The position numbers and the translations under genes are program-made. A model generated the notes under the pieces. It made no database searches. It was not told the DNA's origin and saw only the letters and a program-made list of their open reading frames with translations. A stretch of 23,730 nt of DNA from a virus. The stretch's first letter is position 1, and each line of letters begins with the position of its first letter. The stretch covers positions 1-23,730 of IMG/VR virus record IMGVR_UViG_3300037961_003393; one strand, written 5' to 3'. Positions 16,321-23,351 of this stretch are shown here, piece by piece.

Positions 16321-16375
16321 TTCCCTCTCAGGGATACTTGCAAGAAGAGGCGCTGAAGGGAGACTGGAGGCGCCT
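16321..16375 (+). promoter_or_regulatory. GC-rich structured leader upstream of the primase
   Basis: The 77-base gap 16321-16397 is far richer in GC than its surroundings. TCCCT (16322-16326) can pair with AGGGA at 16330-16334 (3-base loop) or with a second AGGGA at 16357-16361. The latter sits in the loop of a second stem, AGGCGC (16348-16353) with GCGCCT (16370-16375). Two mutually exclusive pairings, one a pseudoknot, suggest a regulatory RNA leader. The GTG-started primase follows with an AAAAGG site at 16386-16391. It matches no riboswitch class I can name. Confidence 0.45.
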
Positions 16376-16397
16376 TACATAAAGGAAAAGGATTGTA

Positions 16398-18020
16398 GTG
16401 AAAGATTTTATAAAGTATTTTACAGGTTTAACACGTAATTATGGTGTCTGTAAAACAGATCAAGGTTATGTAGATCAAGAAACAGGAAAGAAAAAATTTA
16501 AACATGAATGGTCACAAGAAAAAATAACAAACAAAGATTATGAAGACCATTTAAAAGGAACCAAATCAATTGGTGTTCAACCGTGCACAGATGAAGGACT
16601 AGCTAGATTTGGTGCAATTGATGTAGATAAATATCCAATAGACAGAGAATTTTATTTAAGAACAATCCAAGAAAAAAATTTACCAATCATCCCTATCCTT
16701 TCCAAAAGTGGTGGACTTCATTTATATGTGTTCACCACTGAATTTGTAAAAGCGATAGAGATAAGACAATTTTTGGAACAGATGCTTTATGTGTTTAAGT
16801 TGTCTATAAAAACAGAAATATTTCCAAAACAAACAAACTTAAGATCTTCAGATGAAGAAGGAAACAAAACTAATGGTAACTTCATAAACTTACCTTACAA
16901 CGGAAAAGACAGAAGAGCATTAACACCTGATGGAAAAGAAATGGAATTAGATTTGTTTTTAAAATGCATAGAATTAAATGCAGTAAGTAAAAAACAATTA
17001 AAAGATATACAAGAAAAAATTATATCAGATGAATTAAAAGGTAGTGGACAAGAATTTGAAGATGGTCCACCATGTTTAGGAATTCTTACAAAAGAAATAA
17101 TGGAAGATGATAGAGATAGATTTTTATATAACTACATGGTCTTTGCAAAGAAAAAATATAAAGATAATTGGAAAGATAAAATAGTAGAAGCAGCTAGAAA
17201 TTATTTTAAGTTTGACTCAAAATGGACAGATGATCATGTTAAATCTAAAATTAAAAGTTGGGATAAGGAAACAAAAGGTTATCAATGTAATGGAGAATTA
17301 TTGTCTCCTGTATGTGTCAAACCAGTTTGTTTAAAAAGAAAGTTTGGAGTTTTGTCTGATGATAAACCATCGTGGCCTAGAATATATGCATTACAAAAGA
17401 TAAATTATAAACCAACTCCTGAATGGAAATTTACTGTTGAAAGAGATGATGGAGAAACAGTTCAAGTTCATGCAAAAGATATTTATAAATTAGAAAGTCA
17501 AAAAGCATTGAGAGCACTATTGATGGAACAAGCATTTGTAGTTCCACCAAATATAAAAGGTAACGACTTTATAGAAATAATGAAACTATTGTTCGATAAA
17601 GAAAAAGTAGAAACAATAGAACCTGCAGCAGGAACCAGTCCTACAGATATGTTACAGAAACACTTAGAAAAATATATTTATGGTCCAAAAGCAACCACAT
17701 ATAAATCTTTTGAAAGTGGTAAACCTTTGATTGATGATCAGTATGCATGGTTTGTTTACGATGAATTTTATGCGGATTTAAAAACTAGAGAATGGAAAAC
17801 AGATCCACAAAGAACATCATACATGATAAAAGAATTATTCAAAAGTGAAGATAAAGAAAAGAAAGCTTTGTTTAATAAACCAAAAAGATTTCCAGGAAAA
17901 AATTCAGATGGAGAATATTTTCCTCCAATAAAAGTTTTAAGAGTTCCTTTATATATTTTTGAAGAAAGAAAAAATGTTAAAGAAATAATAGACTTTGAGG
18001 ACGAAGACGACATTATATGA
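16398..18020 (+). CDS. AEP-type DNA primase with PriL-like cysteine domain
   Basis: A 540-residue archaeo-eukaryotic primase/prim-pol that would make primers for the phage polymerase. The catalytic core is residues about 1-190: motif I IDVD (D75, D77), motif II SKSGGLHLY (S102-Y110, H108), and motif III EIFPKQ (E140), followed by GNFINLPY. This arrangement fits the AEP clade that includes TOTE-type primases. A helical domain follows at about 215-315, opening GPPCLGIL and closing YQC...PVC...PVCLKRKFG, with cysteines 226, 297, 306 and 311. It looks like the Fe-S C-terminal domain of the primase large subunit PriL; a zinc site is the alternative. The rest has no helicase motif and ends in an acidic DEDDII tail. 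The start is GTG at 16398, as a stop at 16380-16382 excludes upstream starts. Its ATGA overlap couples it to the SF1 helicase. Confidence 0.85.
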   Translation: MKDFIKYFTGLTRNYGVCKTDQGYVDQETGKKKFKHEWSQEKITNKDYEDHLKGTKSIGVQPCTDEGLARFGAIDVDKYPIDREFYLRTIQEKNLPIIPILSKSGGLHLYVFTTEFVKAIEIRQFLEQMLYVFKLSIKTEIFPKQTNLRSSDEEGNKTNGNFINLPYNGKDRRALTPDGKEMELDLFLKCIELNAVSKKQLKDIQEKIISDELKGSGQEFEDGPPCLGILTKEIMEDDRDRFLYNYMVFAKKKYKDNWKDKIVEAARNYFKFDSKWTDDHVKSKIKSWDKETKGYQCNGELLSPVCVKPVCLKRKFGVLSDDKPSWPRIYALQKINYKPTPEWKFTVERDDGETVQVHAKDIYKLESQKALRALLMEQAFVVPPNIKGNDFIEIMKLLFDKEKVETIEPAAGTSPTDMLQKHLEKYIYGPKATTYKSFESGKPLIDDQYAWFVYDEFYADLKTREWKTDPQRTSYMIKELFKSEDKEKKALFNKPKRFPGKNSDGEYFPPIKVLRVPLYIFEERKNVKEIIDFEDEDDII

Positions 18021-19444
18021 TATATAAATACTTTGGTCCTCCAGGCACAGGAAAGACACATAAATTAATTAGCAGGGCAAGAGCTTATGTAAGAATTGGA
18101 ACTAAATTAAATAGAATAGGTTATTTTGCTTTTACAAAAAAAGCTGCAGAAGAGGCTAGAAAAAGAATGCCTACGGATGATAACAAGCTTTTATATTTTC
18201 AAACATTACATTCTTTTGCATTTAATTTATTAGATTTAAAAGAAGAAGATATTATGCAACCTTATCATTATGAAAAATTTGGAAAGGATTTAAATGTTAA
18301 GGTCAACTACTATGACAGGTACAATAAAGAAGAGACACATTTTTTAACCTGTGATAATCCATACTTTCAATTAATACATAGATCCATAAATAGATGCGTT
18401 GATATAAGAGAAGAATTTGATCGAGGAGAGCATAACTCAAAAGAAGTTGATGATTGGACTATGTTGGAACACATTCACGCTAATTATTTAGAATACAAAC
18501 AAAAGAAAAAAATGATGGACTTCAACGATATGATTGAACTCTTGATAGAAAAACAAGATAAAATACCTGAGTTTGATGTGATATTTATAGATGAAGCACA
18601 GGATTTATCTCCACTACAGTGGAAACTATATGACATTTTAAAACAAAAAAGCAAAGATGTTTATCTTGCAGGAGATGATGACCAAGCTATTTTTGCCTGG
18701 GCTGGAGCTGACGTATCAAGATTTATAAACGAACCTGCAAAAGAAAAGGTATTAATATATTCAAAAAGAATATCTAAATCAGTACAAGAACAATCTCAGT
18801 CATGTATAGAAAACATTATAGGACCTAGAAAAATTAAAAAATATTATCCAAGAAATTTTGATGGTGTGTGTGAAGAGATTTCAAACTTAGATCAAATTGA
18901 TTTAACAAAAGGTAAATGGTTAATATTAACCAGAACAGTATCTAGATTATTAAAGATAGAAGATTATCTAAGAAAAAATAATTTATATTTTGAAAGTAAT
19001 CGAGGCAGAAGTGTTAAGAAAGGATTATACAAAGCTGTTAAAAATTATGAACTTCTTCAAAAAAATATTAAACTAGAAGAAAACGATATGAAAGACATAA
19101 CAGAATACTGTGGAGATAAAATTAATTATAAGAAAGATTGGTATCACTCTTTTCAAAATGTAGAACAAGATGATAAAGATTATTTACTCGGGCTTCTGGA
19201 ATCAGGGGAAGATGTAGAAAAACCTGCAAGAATATGGTTGTCAACTATACATGCAGCAAAAGGTGGAGAACAAGACAATGTAATTCTTTGTTTAGACATG
19301 GGTAAAAAAATATTAAAAGCAATTAAAAAAAGTCAAGACAAAGAAGATGAAGAACACAAAGTTTGGTACGTAGGAGTTACCCGTGCCAAAAATAATTTAT
19401 ACAAACTAAAAGCTAGAATAAAAAGAAAAGGTTACAAATTATAA
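18017..19444 (+). CDS. UvrD/Rep-like SF1A DNA helicase
   Basis: An ATP-driven DNA helicase of 475 residues, likely 3'-5', that would unwind DNA for the phage polymerase or in recombination. Motif I is GPPGTGKT (7-14), Ia is FAFTKKAAEEA, II is IDEAQD (D192-D196), III is GDDDQAIFAWAGAD (from 219), V is STIHAAKGGEQDNV (from 409) and VI is YVGVTRAKNNL (from 451). All motifs are intact. It is shorter than cellular UvrD (about 720 aa) because the 1B/2B insertions are reduced, as usual in phages. It starts in an ATGA overlap with the primase gene, so primase and helicase are translationally linked. With no DnaB-like gene seen, this may be the main replicative helicase. Confidence 0.93.
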   Translation: MIYKYFGPPGTGKTHKLISRARAYVRIGTKLNRIGYFAFTKKAAEEARKRMPTDDNKLLYFQTLHSFAFNLLDLKEEDIMQPYHYEKFGKDLNVKVNYYDRYNKEETHFLTCDNPYFQLIHRSINRCVDIREEFDRGEHNSKEVDDWTMLEHIHANYLEYKQKKKMMDFNDMIELLIEKQDKIPEFDVIFIDEAQDLSPLQWKLYDILKQKSKDVYLAGDDDQAIFAWAGADVSRFINEPAKEKVLIYSKRISKSVQEQSQSCIENIIGPRKIKKYYPRNFDGVCEEISNLDQIDLTKGKWLILTRTVSRLLKIEDYLRKNNLYFESNRGRSVKKGLYKAVKNYELLQKNIKLEENDMKDITEYCGDKINYKKDWYHSFQNVEQDDKDYLLGLLESGEDVEKPARIWLSTIHAAKGGEQDNVILCLDMGKKILKAIKKSQDKEDEEHKVWYVGVTRAKNNLYKLKARIKRKGYKL

Positions 19445-19608
19445 TGAATTTATACTTAAAGTATAAACCGATTGGGATAGAGAACATTTTTCCGTGGCAA
19501 GTGGCAGTGTCATGCTTTAAGCGACGTTGGTTCGGATTTCTCGAATCCCATTTCATAGATCAATCAACCGTTAAACCAACAACTGCCACAAAAAAAGGAG
19601 ACTTATGA
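19444..19608 (+). CDS. 54-codon ORF in a structured region (tentative)
   Basis: A 54-residue frame (starts MNLYLKYKPIGIENIF, centre SCFKRRWFGFLESHF, end TTATKKGDL) fills the whole gap between the helicase and the DUF3310 gene. It starts in a TAATG overlap (19442-19446) and stops in an ATGA overlap (19605-19608), which is the local signature of a real gene. Its codons (CGA, CGT, CCG, CTC, TCC) are unlike the AGA-rich neighbours, and it covers a perfect palindrome and a nested pair of 7-bp stems. The sequence may therefore be constrained as RNA rather than as protein, or as both. No family is recognised. The residues are basic and aromatic without membrane segment. Confidence 0.45.
   Translation: MNLYLKYKPIGIENIFPWQVAVSCFKRRWFGFLESHFIDQSTVKPTTATKKGDL
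19449..19467 (+). repeat. 19-base perfect palindrome after the helicase gene
   Basis: TTTATACTT (19449-19457), one A, then AAGTATAAA (19459-19467). As RNA this forms an 8-bp hairpin with a 3-base loop. There is no U tract after it, so it is not a standard terminator. It could be an operator, an RNA processing site or part of the structured region that follows. Confidence 0.75.
19501..19589 (+). promoter_or_regulatory. Nested stems upstream of the DUF3310 gene (RNA-like structure)
   Basis: GTGGCAG (19501-19507) pairs perfectly with CTGCCAC (19583-19589). Inside it GTTGGTT (19526-19532) pairs perfectly with AACCAAC (19574-19580), and GGATT (19534-19538) pairs with AATCC (19544-19548). The AAAGGAG ribosome site of the next gene follows directly. 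A second GTGGCA lies at 19494-19499 as a tandem partner. The 7-bp outer stem recalls a tRNA acceptor, but no D- or T-arm fits, so I do not call a tRNA. Confidence 0.5.
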
Positions 19609-19862
19609 CAAACAAAGATATATTTAAAGATGTGTTCCCACAAGATAAACAGATAGGCGGGAGTCACTATAAAAATTTTCGTATTCAGCCATACGAATTT
19701 ATTTCAAAGAATGATTTATCATTCTTCCAGGGCAACGTTGTGAAATATGTTTGTAGATATTTACACAAAAATGGTATAGAAGACCTGGAGAAAATCAAAC
19801 ACTATTGTGATTTAGAAATTAAAAAATTGAAAGATATAGGAGGAAAGAAAAATGGCATATAA
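19605..19862 (+). CDS. DUF3310 family protein
   Basis: An 85-residue protein with the clear DUF3310 pattern: GGSHYKNFRIQPYEFI near the start, FFQGNVVKYVCRY in the middle and GIEDLEKIKHYCDLEIKKL at the end. This small family is widespread in phages, often next to nucleotide-metabolism or replication genes. Some members are annotated as nucleotide-kinase-like, but the sequence holds no P-loop and the function is unknown. A strong AAAGGAG site sets the start. Its end overlaps the next gene by 11 bases. Confidence 0.85.
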   Translation: MTNKDIFKDVFPQDKQIGGSHYKNFRIQPYEFISKNDLSFFQGNVVKYVCRYLHKNGIEDLEKIKHYCDLEIKKLKDIGGKKNGI

Positions 19863-20283
19863 AAAATTTGACAGGTCATTATATCAAGAGAACGATAAAA
19901 AAGGAAAAGAGTTTGCAATTAAAATTTTGAACAAGCTTTATCCTGAACACAAAATTGTTGAAGGTACACAGTTTGGTGTTGATTTAAAAGTATATGACAA
20001 AGAAGATAATCTTGTAAAAAATGTTGAAGTGGAAGTACGTATTAGTTGGAAGTCAGATTTTAAATTTCCATTTGATACAGTAAATATACCTGAAAGAAAA
20101 AGAAAATTTTTTGATGGTAACTGTTTATACATAAGCATAAACAAAAATTGTAATAGATGTTTAGTAATTGAAGACAAAACAATTTTAGATTCTCCAGTAG
20201 TTGAAAATCCAAACAGGTATGTATCTTCAAATGAATATTTCTTTCAAGTTCCAGTTGAACAAACTAAATCAATAGTGCTGTAA
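19852..20283 (+). CDS. PD-(D/E)XK nuclease-like protein, variant active site
   Basis: A 143-residue protein with an AGGAGG ribosome site inside the end of the preceding gene. The layout is a helix (KKGKEFAIKILNKLY), a strand with FGVDLKVY (D44), then NVEVEVRISW (E59, E61, R63), and FPFDTVNIPERKRKFF. This is the core pattern of the PD-(D/E)XK nuclease fold, with Arg where the catalytic Lys is usual. The NIPERK...F pattern followed by YISIN is one I recall from phage nuclease-like families. Possible roles are DNA end processing or recombination. Activity is uncertain because of the K-to-R change. It joins the next gene by TAATG. Confidence 0.6.
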   Translation: MAYKKFDRSLYQENDKKGKEFAIKILNKLYPEHKIVEGTQFGVDLKVYDKEDNLVKNVEVEVRISWKSDFKFPFDTVNIPERKRKFFDGNCLYISINKNCNRCLVIEDKTILDSPVVENPNRYVSSNEYFFQVPVEQTKSIVL

Positions 20284-20594
20284 TGATATTAGACAGTTCT
20301 AAAGACTCGGCTAAAATTGGTACAATTCATGAGAATTTAGCAATCAATCAATTCTTAAAAAATAAATGTTTTGTATTTAAAAATGTTTGTCAACATGGAC
20401 CAATAGATATAATTGTATTACATCCAGATGGACAAATTGAATTATTAGATGTTAAAAAACGTTCTGTGAGAAAAAGAGATAATCTACCTATACATAGATC
20501 TTTGACAGATTTGCAAAAAAAATTTAATGTAAAATTGTTTTACATTGATGACAGTAACGAAGGCCATTATCATCCACCAAAAGGAGTAAAATGA
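20283..20594 (+). CDS. PD-(D/E)XK endonuclease / resolvase-like protein
   Basis: A 103-residue protein with the compact nuclease layout of archaeal Holliday-junction resolvases and related PD-(D/E)XK enzymes: GTIHENLAINQFL (E17), CQHGPIDIIVL (D42) and ELLDVKKRS (D56, K58). All expected acidic residues and the Lys are present. It would cut branched or foreign DNA in a metal-dependent way. It starts in a TAATG overlap with another nuclease-like gene and ends in an ATGA overlap with the polymerase gene, so the three are likely made together. A junction resolvase that clears replication intermediates before packaging is the best guess; substrate specificity cannot be read from sequence. Confidence 0.68.
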   Translation: MILDSSKDSAKIGTIHENLAINQFLKNKCFVFKNVCQHGPIDIIVLHPDGQIELLDVKKRSVRKRDNLPIHRSLTDLQKKFNVKLFYIDDSNEGHYHPPKGVK

Positions 20595-22510
20595 TATTAC
20601 CACAAACTGAATGGTTACCACCAAAAGAATTTCCAGACTTAAGTAAGTATAAAGAAATAGCAATTGACTTGGAAACAAGAGATCCAGATCTTAAGAAAAA
20701 AGGATCAGGGTCTGTAATAGGTAATGGAGAGATAGTCGGCATAGCTGTAGCTGTTGATGGTTGGAAAGGTTACTATCCGATTGCACATGGTGAAGGACCC
20801 AATATGGACAAACAACAAGTTATCGAATGGTTTACAAATGTTTGTGCATTACCTTCTACAAAAATATTTCATAATGCTATGTATGACGTATGTTGGATAC
20901 GTAAATTAGGTATAAAAATCAATGGTTTAGTGATGGACACTATGATCGCTGCATCTTTAATTGATGAGAACAGATATTCATACACCTTAAATACTTTATC
21001 ATGGCATTATTTAAAACAAGGTAAGAACGAATCAAGATTAATTGATGCTGCAAAATCAAGAGGGTTAGATCCAAAAGCAGATATGTGGAAACTGCCTGCA
21101 ATAGAAGTAGGTGAGTATGCAGAAAAAGATGCAGAACTAACTTTAGAACTTTGGCAGTTATTTAAAAAAATAATTGAAGAACAAAAGTTACAAAAAATAT
21201 TTGATCTTGAAACTAATCTTTTTCCTTGTCTTGTTGACATGAGATTTCTCGGTGTGAAAGTGGATGTGAGCAGAGCCCATGAATTGAAGCGACAATTACA
21301 GCTACAAGAAGAAATGCTATTGAACAAAATAAAAAGAGAAAGTAACATAGACGTTCAAATATGGGCAGCAAGATCCATTGCCAAAGTTTTTGACAACCTT
21401 GGTTTAGAATATTCCAGAACTGAGAAAACAGATTCACCATCATTTACAAAAAATTTTATTACTAATCATGAACATCCTATAGTGAAATTAATAGCAGAAG
21501 CTAGAAAGATAAACAAGGTTAGAACTACATTTATTGATACTATTTTAGAACATGAATATTGTGGTAGAATACATGCAGATATAAACCAAATACGATCTGA
21601 TGATGGTGGTACTGTTACAGGAAGATTTAGTTACTCTAATCCAAACTTACAACAGATACCTGCCAGGGATCCAGTGACAGGCCCCATGATTCGATCATTA
21701 TTTATTCCAGACAAAGATTGCAAGTGGGGTTGCTTTGACTACTCGCAACAGGAACCAAGGCTTGTTGCACACTATGCATTAAAATTTGAATTAAATTCTG
21801 TAAACACAATTGCAGATTCATACGACAATGATCCGTCAACAGACTTTCACAAAATTGTTGCTGAGATGGCTGAGATACCAAGATCACAAGCAAAAGTAAT
21901 TAACTTAGGTTTGTTTTATGGAATGGGTAAAGCAAAACTTCAAGCAGAACTTGGTGTGTCAAAAGAAAAAGCAGAAGAATTATTTTCAAAGTATCATAAT
22001 AAAGTTCCGTTTGTTAAACAGTTGATGAACAAAGCTATGAAAGCTGCAGAGAATAAAGGTGAAGTAAAAACTTTATTAGATAGACGTTGTCGTTTTCCAA
22101 AGTATGAACCTGTACTAAAAGGAAGTGATTGGGGAACTTTTGTACCTGCAGAAGATCATGAAAGAATGTTAGAACTTCAGAAAATGGGGCCAACTATTAT
22201 TGATGAAGAAGGTAAAGACACAGGTAAGAAAAATTATTGGCACAATAATTCTACGAGAAGAGCATTTACATACAAATCTTTAAATAAACTAATTCAAGGA
22301 TCAGCTGCTGACATGACTAAAAAAGCTATGGTTGAATTACATAAAGAAGGAATATTAGCTCACATACAAGTTCATGATGAATTAGATTTTTCAGTTGAAT
22401 CAGATTCACATGCTGGTAAAATAAAAGAAATTATGGAACACGCAGTAGATTTAGAAGTTCCAAACAAAGTAGATTATGAATCAGGACCTAATTGGGGTGA
22501 AATAAAATAA
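20591..22510 (+). CDS. polA: Family A DNA polymerase with 3'-5' exonuclease, Leu762 type
   Basis: The replicative DNA polymerase, 639 residues. The proofreading domain is at about 20-200: Exo I DLE (D26, E28), Exo II FHNAMYD and Exo III YAEKDAE. The polymerase domain follows: GTVTGRFSYSNPNLQQIPAR, motif A FDYSQQEPR (D383), motif B RSQAKVINLGLFYGMG (R431, K435) and motif C QVHDELD (H595, D596). There is no 5'-3' exonuclease domain, as in T7-like enzymes. The residue equal to E. coli Phe762 is Leu439. Viral surveys have linked Leu at this site to slower, higher-fidelity synthesis and, by hypothesis, a less virulent life style. It has a strong AAAGGAG site and an ATGA overlap with the nuclease gene upstream. 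No defect is visible. Confidence 0.95.
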   Translation: MILPQTEWLPPKEFPDLSKYKEIAIDLETRDPDLKKKGSGSVIGNGEIVGIAVAVDGWKGYYPIAHGEGPNMDKQQVIEWFTNVCALPSTKIFHNAMYDVCWIRKLGIKINGLVMDTMIAASLIDENRYSYTLNTLSWHYLKQGKNESRLIDAAKSRGLDPKADMWKLPAIEVGEYAEKDAELTLELWQLFKKIIEEQKLQKIFDLETNLFPCLVDMRFLGVKVDVSRAHELKRQLQLQEEMLLNKIKRESNIDVQIWAARSIAKVFDNLGLEYSRTEKTDSPSFTKNFITNHEHPIVKLIAEARKINKVRTTFIDTILEHEYCGRIHADINQIRSDDGGTVTGRFSYSNPNLQQIPARDPVTGPMIRSLFIPDKDCKWGCFDYSQQEPRLVAHYALKFELNSVNTIADSYDNDPSTDFHKIVAEMAEIPRSQAKVINLGLFYGMGKAKLQAELGVSKEKAEELFSKYHNKVPFVKQLMNKAMKAAENKGEVKTLLDRRCRFPKYEPVLKGSDWGTFVPAEDHERMLELQKMGPTIIDEEGKDTGKKNYWHNNSTRRAFTYKSLNKLIQGSAADMTKKAMVELHKEGILAHIQVHDELDFSVESDSHAGKIKEIMEHAVDLEVPNKVDYESGPNWGEIK

Positions 22511-22516
22511 TGTATT

Positions 22517-23167
22517 ATGGCTTATTTAAATGCAAACATACCACCGATCTATTGCAAGATAAGGACAGAGTATCTTTATGACATGGATCAATCTAGAAAA
22601 GGTGAAGAAGAATGTGTTATCTTCGGTGTCACATCTATATCAGGTCGTGCGCTCTTATTTAATATCATGTTACCCAACGGTGCGTGTTTTTGGCGTTTGC
22701 CTATCTCAGCGTTTTTCCAAAAACGTTTTTCTAGATCCGAAGTGCAAGATATGTCAGTCGACAAGCTTCAGTTGTGGAACTGTTTCAGCTATTGGCCTAG
22801 TATTCATTGCTTTGATTTTCTTGCTGGTATAGACGGTAAATTTAGAGGAAAAGATAAAAAATTTTATGATGGTCAATACCTTTTTACTATTGACTGGGCT
22901 CATCCAGAGACTAATATACTAAATACGGAACATTCTGAAATACCGCAAGAGCATAAATGTGCTCACATAATGGCGTTAGATAACGGCAATTATGCAGCTC
23001 AACCAAACAATAGAATAATTTGGCATGTCAATAATTATACAACAGATAATTCTTGGCCAGATTATAAAGTACAAACAACGTACTGGGATGTTGAAGGTAA
23101 GGAATGGGTAACAGAAGATACCGATAATATGTTTTATGAGATAGAGGATAAAAATGATGGAAAATGA
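22517..23167 (+). CDS. Conserved-looking unknown marine phage protein
   Basis: A 216-residue soluble protein rich in aromatic residues and Cys. It opens AYLNANIPPIYCKIRTEYLY, continues FGVTSISGRALLFNIMLPNG and CFWRLPISAFFQKRF, and has a second half with YLFTIDWAHPETN, HKCAHIMALDNGNYAAQPNN and RIIWHVNNYT. I recall near relatives in several marine phage groups, without a known function. No catalytic motif is certain. GC content and arginine codons (CGT, CGC-type runs such as GGT CGT GCG CTC) differ from the genes before it. It begins six bases after the polymerase stop, and its end overlaps the next gene. Confidence 0.75.
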   Translation: MAYLNANIPPIYCKIRTEYLYDMDQSRKGEEECVIFGVTSISGRALLFNIMLPNGACFWRLPISAFFQKRFSRSEVQDMSVDKLQLWNCFSYWPSIHCFDFLAGIDGKFRGKDKKFYDGQYLFTIDWAHPETNILNTEHSEIPQEHKCAHIMALDNGNYAAQPNNRIIWHVNNYTTDNSWPDYKVQTTYWDVEGKEWVTEDTDNMFYEIEDKNDGK

Positions 23168-23351
23168 GTCTGGATTTTGTTTAAACTGCAGCCATAAACA
23201 CAGAGGAGTGGCTGTATGTATGTATTGTGATTGTAATTGGAATAACAATAACAAAGAGGAGGAACCTATGGCAAGAAAAATTTGGAAATGGGTATGTTGG
23301 CCATTCAAAAAAGTTTGGGACTGGCTAAAGAGTTGTTTACCTAATGGCTGA
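23154..23351 (+). CDS. Cys-pair peptide with amphipathic tail and a second possible start
   Basis: The full frame gives 65 residues: FCLNCSHKHRG and VCMYCDCNW form two CxxC pairs typical of a zinc ribbon or knuckle. They are followed by an acidic linker and a Trp/Lys-rich amphipathic end (ARKIWKWVCWPFKKVWDWLK). The first ATG lies inside the end of the preceding gene. A second, in-frame ATG at 23268 has the better ribosome site and would make only the 27-residue Trp/Lys-rich peptide. It overlaps the next gene by eight bases. No family is recognised; the end looks able to bind membranes. Confidence 0.6.
   Translation: MMENESGFCLNCSHKHRGVAVCMYCDCNWNNNNKEEEPMARKIWKWVCWPFKKVWDWLKSCLPNG
23257..23262 (+). 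promoter_or_regulatory. Strong internal ribosome site (AGGAGG)
   Basis: AGGAGG at 23257-23262, five bases before the in-frame ATG at 23268, is one of the strongest ribosome sites in the window. It lies inside the 23154-23351 gene and points to an internal translation start. Confidence 0.65.

Noticed and set aside
19501-19589. tRNA gene suggested by a 7-bp outer stem and a GGATTTCTCGAATCC arm
   Set aside because: No D-arm, no T-loop next to the 3' acceptor strand and no CCA on either strand. The minus-strand reading between the inner stems is only about 55 bases.
22510-22581. 23-codon frame starting in a TAATG at the polymerase stop
   Set aside because: It overlaps the start of the 22517 gene in another frame, and the product shows no pattern; the 22517 frame is long and protein-like.
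22890-22917. TTGACT-N16-TAATAT inside the 22517 gene
   Set aside because: The -10 matches only 4 of 6 bases and the site is intragenic; expected by chance in AT-rich DNA.
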